Below the pieces are notes generated by a model that did not search any database, was not told the DNA's origin, and saw nothing but the letters and a program-made list of their open reading frames with translations. The position numbers and the translations under genes were made by a program. Of a DNA stretch of 43,272 bases, positions 40,098 through 43,272 are shown one piece after another. Positions within the stretch are counted from its first letter, which is position 1; the number at the start of each line of letters is the position of its first letter. This DNA is from Spirogloea muscicola (lineage: Eukaryota; Streptophyta; Zygnematophyceae; Spirogloeales; Spirogloeaceae). The stretch lies in assembly GCA_009602725.1 (NCBI GenBank), contig WELB01000205.1, positions 65,374 through 108,645 on the forward strand. The letters run 5' to 3'.

Positions 40098-43000
40098 CTA
40101 CAAGCATGCGCCATGGCACTCGAGCAGCCAAAGACTTCCCTTTGTCTGCTGTGAGCTGGGCAGTGCATGATGTCTTTGCTTGTTAAGGCAGTTGCCGAGC
40201 TCCTCACCCTTCCTTGTCAGGTGGAAGCGAGCAGCCGTTAGCTGCTCGGCGACCCAGATGGCTGTCCTTGTATGGCAGGTAGGCTCCCCCAGCAGTAACC
40301 TTGACATGCCATGCGCCATAGCCATGTATATAATGAGCTGATCCTGTAAAAGACAATGCAGGGCAGGCTCCGTCAGACAGAACTAGGTCAGCTGAGGGAG
40401 CTGCTGAAGTCATGCAATTGGTCGCATGCCTGCTCATGCCTGCTACTTCCAGAAACAAGGGCCTAAACCTTTGGAGAACGGCGCCAGATTTGCATCTCCT
40501 TTGCCTGCTGGGATTGGTTGGTAGCTGTGTGCGCGATGATTTACAATGTTATAGGTGATGTTCCAGATGGGTAACATAGAAGCACAACTTCTTGGTCAGC
40601 ACTCACTGTGCAGGTGCAGCAGCACGGCAATCAAACCTTAACGTCGAGATTGGTCGTCGGAAATCGTCAGATCAAGGGCTCAGAGCCAAGGGTTCTACAA
40701 CAGCTTGGGGAGGCTGTTAACCTGCATGTGTTCGTCAACGCAGCCCCCTGCATCCAGCTGCCTCAGCAGCTCCTTGGCTGCATCCAAGCCCGCTTGAGAT
40801 GCTTCCATGCCACGCTCCAGCAAGGACGAGGCCCCCAAAAGGCAACCACTGCTCAAAATAGCCAACCTTAGAGTCCTTCCTTGTTGCAAATGTGGGCATT
40901 TTGCAGTATACCACCTTGGCTGCCAAGTGAGCAATCAATGTAGCTCACCTGCTAGTCTCTGCAACAAGCAGGACGCCGGCGCCAGTCCCTGTGGCCGTCT
41001 GCTCGGACTCCTGCCTTCAACAAAAAGGCTACTGTGACGTGTGAAATTTGCTACATATCTGCTGCTCTATGACAAGGTTTTGCAAGTCAATATATTGCAG
41101 GCAAAGACGTTCAGCCCCCTTCTAATCTGCAAATCAAGCAGATGGTAGGTGGAGGCAGGTCTGAAGCACCTCAACAACCGTCATGCAAATATCCACTCGA
41201 AGAAGGTGGGCCTGAGGTGAGCCCAAGTAGCCCCGCAAGTGGGACTCGGCAGCCTGCAGCATGAGCTGGCTTTGCCCCATGGCAGCACGCACAGGGGCAC
41301 GATGCACAGGGGCACGGCGACAGTGGGTTGGCACTCTTGTATACCAGCGTAGCCCTGCCAAATCTTCCTAATCCGCAGTGCAATAGTGAAAGAGGTAGGC
41401 CCGGCTCAGACAGGAAGGTGCCAATGAGGTTGCACCGCAACCACCCATTCTGTTGTACCAGTTGAGCAGCATGTACGTGGGTACCGATCTACCTGAGCCA
41501 CTCTGCGCGGCAGGGCGCCTGCGACAAAAGCTTGCCCGCGGATAGCAGTCAAGTGTCCCCGCTCTGTAAGCTGCAACAAGAGAAGCACTCTTCTTTAACA
41601 TTGTCTGCATCAAGTGAATAAGCTAAGTCTCGTTTAGTATTGCAGAAGGACTCAAGGCAAGCTCCACGCAGTTATGGTGTCTTGGCAGAGTCTTTTGGCA
41701 AGCAGGCTGAGCTGCTGAAGCTACAGCAAAGAAACAGACAGACCTGTAGAGGTTGCAGCTGCTTGCATGCAATAACACCCAGATTAACATGGCCATTCCC
41801 TTGGGGGTAGAATCCTCGCCTGCCAAATAACCAAGACGAGTGCGCTTTTCAACGTAAGCTTCTCAATAGTTCAGGCTGGTTCGTATATATATGCTTGCTT
41901 GACTGACAAAGTGATCTTAACCCCTCTGGCCGGCCATGATAACTTGTCCAAATGCTTCTGATCAACTATTCACATGAGAGTAACATGGTAGCTTGTGGCT
42001 CGTCATGCGTGGCAGGATGAGAGGAGCGCTTCCTGCCAACCGGATTAAGTCCATAGAGACATCAACATGTAGAAGCCGGCGCAGCATTGGGAGGAGGACG
42101 TGGACGAGGTAGTCGACCGGCGGGGCCTGTGGGTTATTGGTCCCCCCATGCAGCTGCACGTGGGAGCGGGAGCTCTTCCCGGCCAGCTCTCCCCCTGCTA
42201 CCAGCAGGCACGGGAGTGACGCCTGAGGACGATAAGCATGGCGAGCGAGCAGATGAGCAGGAGCAGGCGTCTCCTGAGGCTAAGCCGACAGCATGCGGCT
42301 GCGCAGCAACAGACACTGGAGTGGGAGGTGCACGGACACGACACTGTCAGGCTGGGCGAGCCTAGCCAGCAGTGGACGTCAAGCACTGGGCACTGTAAGG
42401 AGGTGAGCTGCACCTGAGCCAGGAGTGTGGTGGACCCTGCCGTGCCTGGCGCAGCGACAAATCGGCCGGCCTCCAGGCTACGGGGCACAAGGGCGACGCG
42501 TGTGGAGCCCAGGCTGGCACCGTCCAGCCGGCCGCGGCAAAGCGCAGCAACCAGCTCCACCTGCGACGCGCACAGGGGCCGTCGGTGGCCACGTGATCCT
42601 TGCGACGTTGCTTGTCCATACAACTACCAGGATAGACAGATATGTGGAAGTTGTTGTCCAAATTCAGAGAATAGACACTGTCGTGCATATCATAACGACT
42701 GGGACGGATGTGGGAATGCCCAATATGGGAAGACATTATACGAATTTCAAAGATCCTTCCTCGGAAGTAACGTAGGATTATTTGACCCTATATGTAACTA
42801 TCATGACATTTGCTATGAGACACCAGGAGTACCCGCCTCGACTCAGTGACACCTTGTGGCGCAAGTGCAAGATGGGGCACTGGGGACTTGCAGCTCAACT
42901 CACTTGACACCAAGCAATGAACGAAAATCTCAAAGCTAAGCCCTGTACTTAAGCAAGCCCATGAGTCTTGAGCCCTGAGCTTGAAACCATAAACCCTGGT

Positions 43001-43201
43001 CACTGACTGCCAGACCCCACGGCCGAGAGGCGCACCTCGCCGTCAATGTGGGGCGGTGCAGTGTGCGCCGGCGAGCACCGAGCACGTGGCAGGCGGGTCG
43101 CTCACCCCGGCGAGGTGCTGCGGCTGCAGGCCGGGCCGCGTGCGCCGCGCCCGCAGGTCGCTCACGGCCACCGCCCTGCCGCCCGCCGCCGCCAGCGCAG
43201 T
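40098..43201 (-). CDS. RTCA: RNA 3'-terminal phosphate cyclase, 5' partial, at least 8 exons
   Basis: Family role: ATP-dependent conversion of RNA 3'-phosphate to 2',3'-cyclic phosphate through a covalent His-AMP. Exons (minus): 43106-43201 (partial), 42414-42560, 42041-42222, 41744-41819, 41493-41570, 41170-41253, 40722-40919, 40098-40343; phases agree. Motifs: RARRTRPGLQPQHLAG, GASLGSTRVALVP, GTAGSTTLLAQ, LHGGTNNPQAPPVDYL, RRGFYPQGNGHVNLG, LTERGHLTAIRGQAFVAGAL, CLLGASSLLERGM, GGCVDEHMQDQLIIYMAMAH, and CHTRTAIWVAEQ, whose His matches the adenylated residue of RtcA. It ends SLWLLECHGACL like animal RTCA. The RtcA-like His motif argues against the RCL1 paralogue. The N-terminal GGGQILR block is missing: the exon runs into a poly-T tract at the window edge. 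Confidence 0.92.
42597..42849 (+). pseudogene. Phospholipase A2-like fragment in antisense within RTCA intron 1
   Basis: An open frame encodes a Cys-rich segment (CDVACPYNYQ, ICGSCCPN, NDWDGCGN) and then GLFDPICNYHDICYETPG. C-N-x-H-D-x-C-Y is the active-site pattern of secreted phospholipase A2 (His as base, Asp in the Ca2+ site or dyad), enzymes that cleave the sn-2 ester of phospholipids. Only about 80 residues are visible, the frame ends at TGA 42847-42849, and I see no start or signal peptide. GC is about 42% (96 of 230 bases, 42601-42830), against about 73% in the preceding 120 bases, and codon use differs from the host genes. It may be one exon of a nested gene, a transferred fragment or an assembly chimera. 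Confidence 0.5.

Positions 43202-43202
<1 letters not shown>

Positions 43203-43272
<70 letters not shown>
43203..43272. repeat. Poly-T run of 70 bases at the window end
   Basis: An uninterrupted T run that begins inside what should be coding exon 1 of the RNA cyclase. It ends the window and is more likely a sequencing or assembly artefact at a contig edge than a natural tract. Confidence 0.9.

Noticed and set aside
42134-42849. One plus-strand gene from 42087 through the PLA2-like segment
   Set aside because: The sequence before 42597 is antisense to well-supported RNA cyclase exons (42041-42222, 42414-42560).
1-43272. An operon or gene cluster for RNA repair and modification (YrdC, QNG1, RTCA)
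   Set aside because: The genes are far apart, have separate promoters and mixed orientation, and are separated by unrelated genes. Chance is enough to explain it.

Overview
This is nuclear DNA from a eukaryote, most likely a streptophyte green alga. Genes are intron-dense, with GT..AG introns of roughly 75-850 bases and GC-rich, Ala/Pro/Gly-rich exons. Two plant-type transcription factors point to the streptophyte lineage: a class II LOB-domain protein and a class II HD-Zip protein with the CPSC motif. The species cannot be named from the sequence. There is one assembly gap (28728-29237), single Ns at 14977, 21015 and 34128, and a 70-base poly-T run at the right end.

I rebuilt nine host genes exon by exon; splice phases agree at every junction listed. 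From left to right they are: a YrdC/Sua5-type tRNA threonylcarbamoyl-AMP synthase (minus, 2747-5384, 9 exons, 297 aa); a class II LBD transcription factor (minus, 12019-13595, 4 exons, 387 aa); a queuosine salvage glycosylase of the QNG1/DUF2419 family (minus, 18862-21005, 8 exons, 337 aa); protoporphyrinogen oxidase (plus, 21433-25894, 17 exons, 530 aa), divergent from QNG1 across a 427-base spacer; a class II HD-Zip factor (minus, 27096 into the gap); a divergent pair of family-92-like glycosyltransferases (minus 31739-about 34063, plus 37340-39576); an RNA 3'-terminal phosphate cyclase (minus, 40098-43201, 5' end lost at the poly-T); and, antisense inside the first intron of the cyclase, an AT-rich phospholipase A2-like fragment (about 42597-42849).

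The rest is mostly islands of one LINE-like retrotransposon family: 1-2330, 5531-10690, 14148-17660, 29330-31205 and 34235-36950. The best copy (5863-about 7790, minus) keeps part of a reverse transcriptase with an FADD box, a CCHC-like finger and a restriction-like-endonuclease-type D-x14-D motif. Nearly all copies are 5'-truncated. They end in a C-terminal motif close to SDLRLLTRGY-stop and a 3' tail with a conserved stem-loop (GGGCTGG-loop-CCAGCCC) followed by a GAGCACTTTCTTC-like end. About 40 stem-loop modules lie in both orientations and often interrupt one another, so the islands look built by repeated insertion into older tails. One 74-base insertion carries little more than the stem-loop and has a clear 6-base target duplication.

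Three of the nine genes (YrdC, QNG1, RNA cyclase) act on RNA, mainly tRNA, but I see no sign that they are co-regulated. I see no CRISPR array, rRNA gene or convincing tRNA gene.
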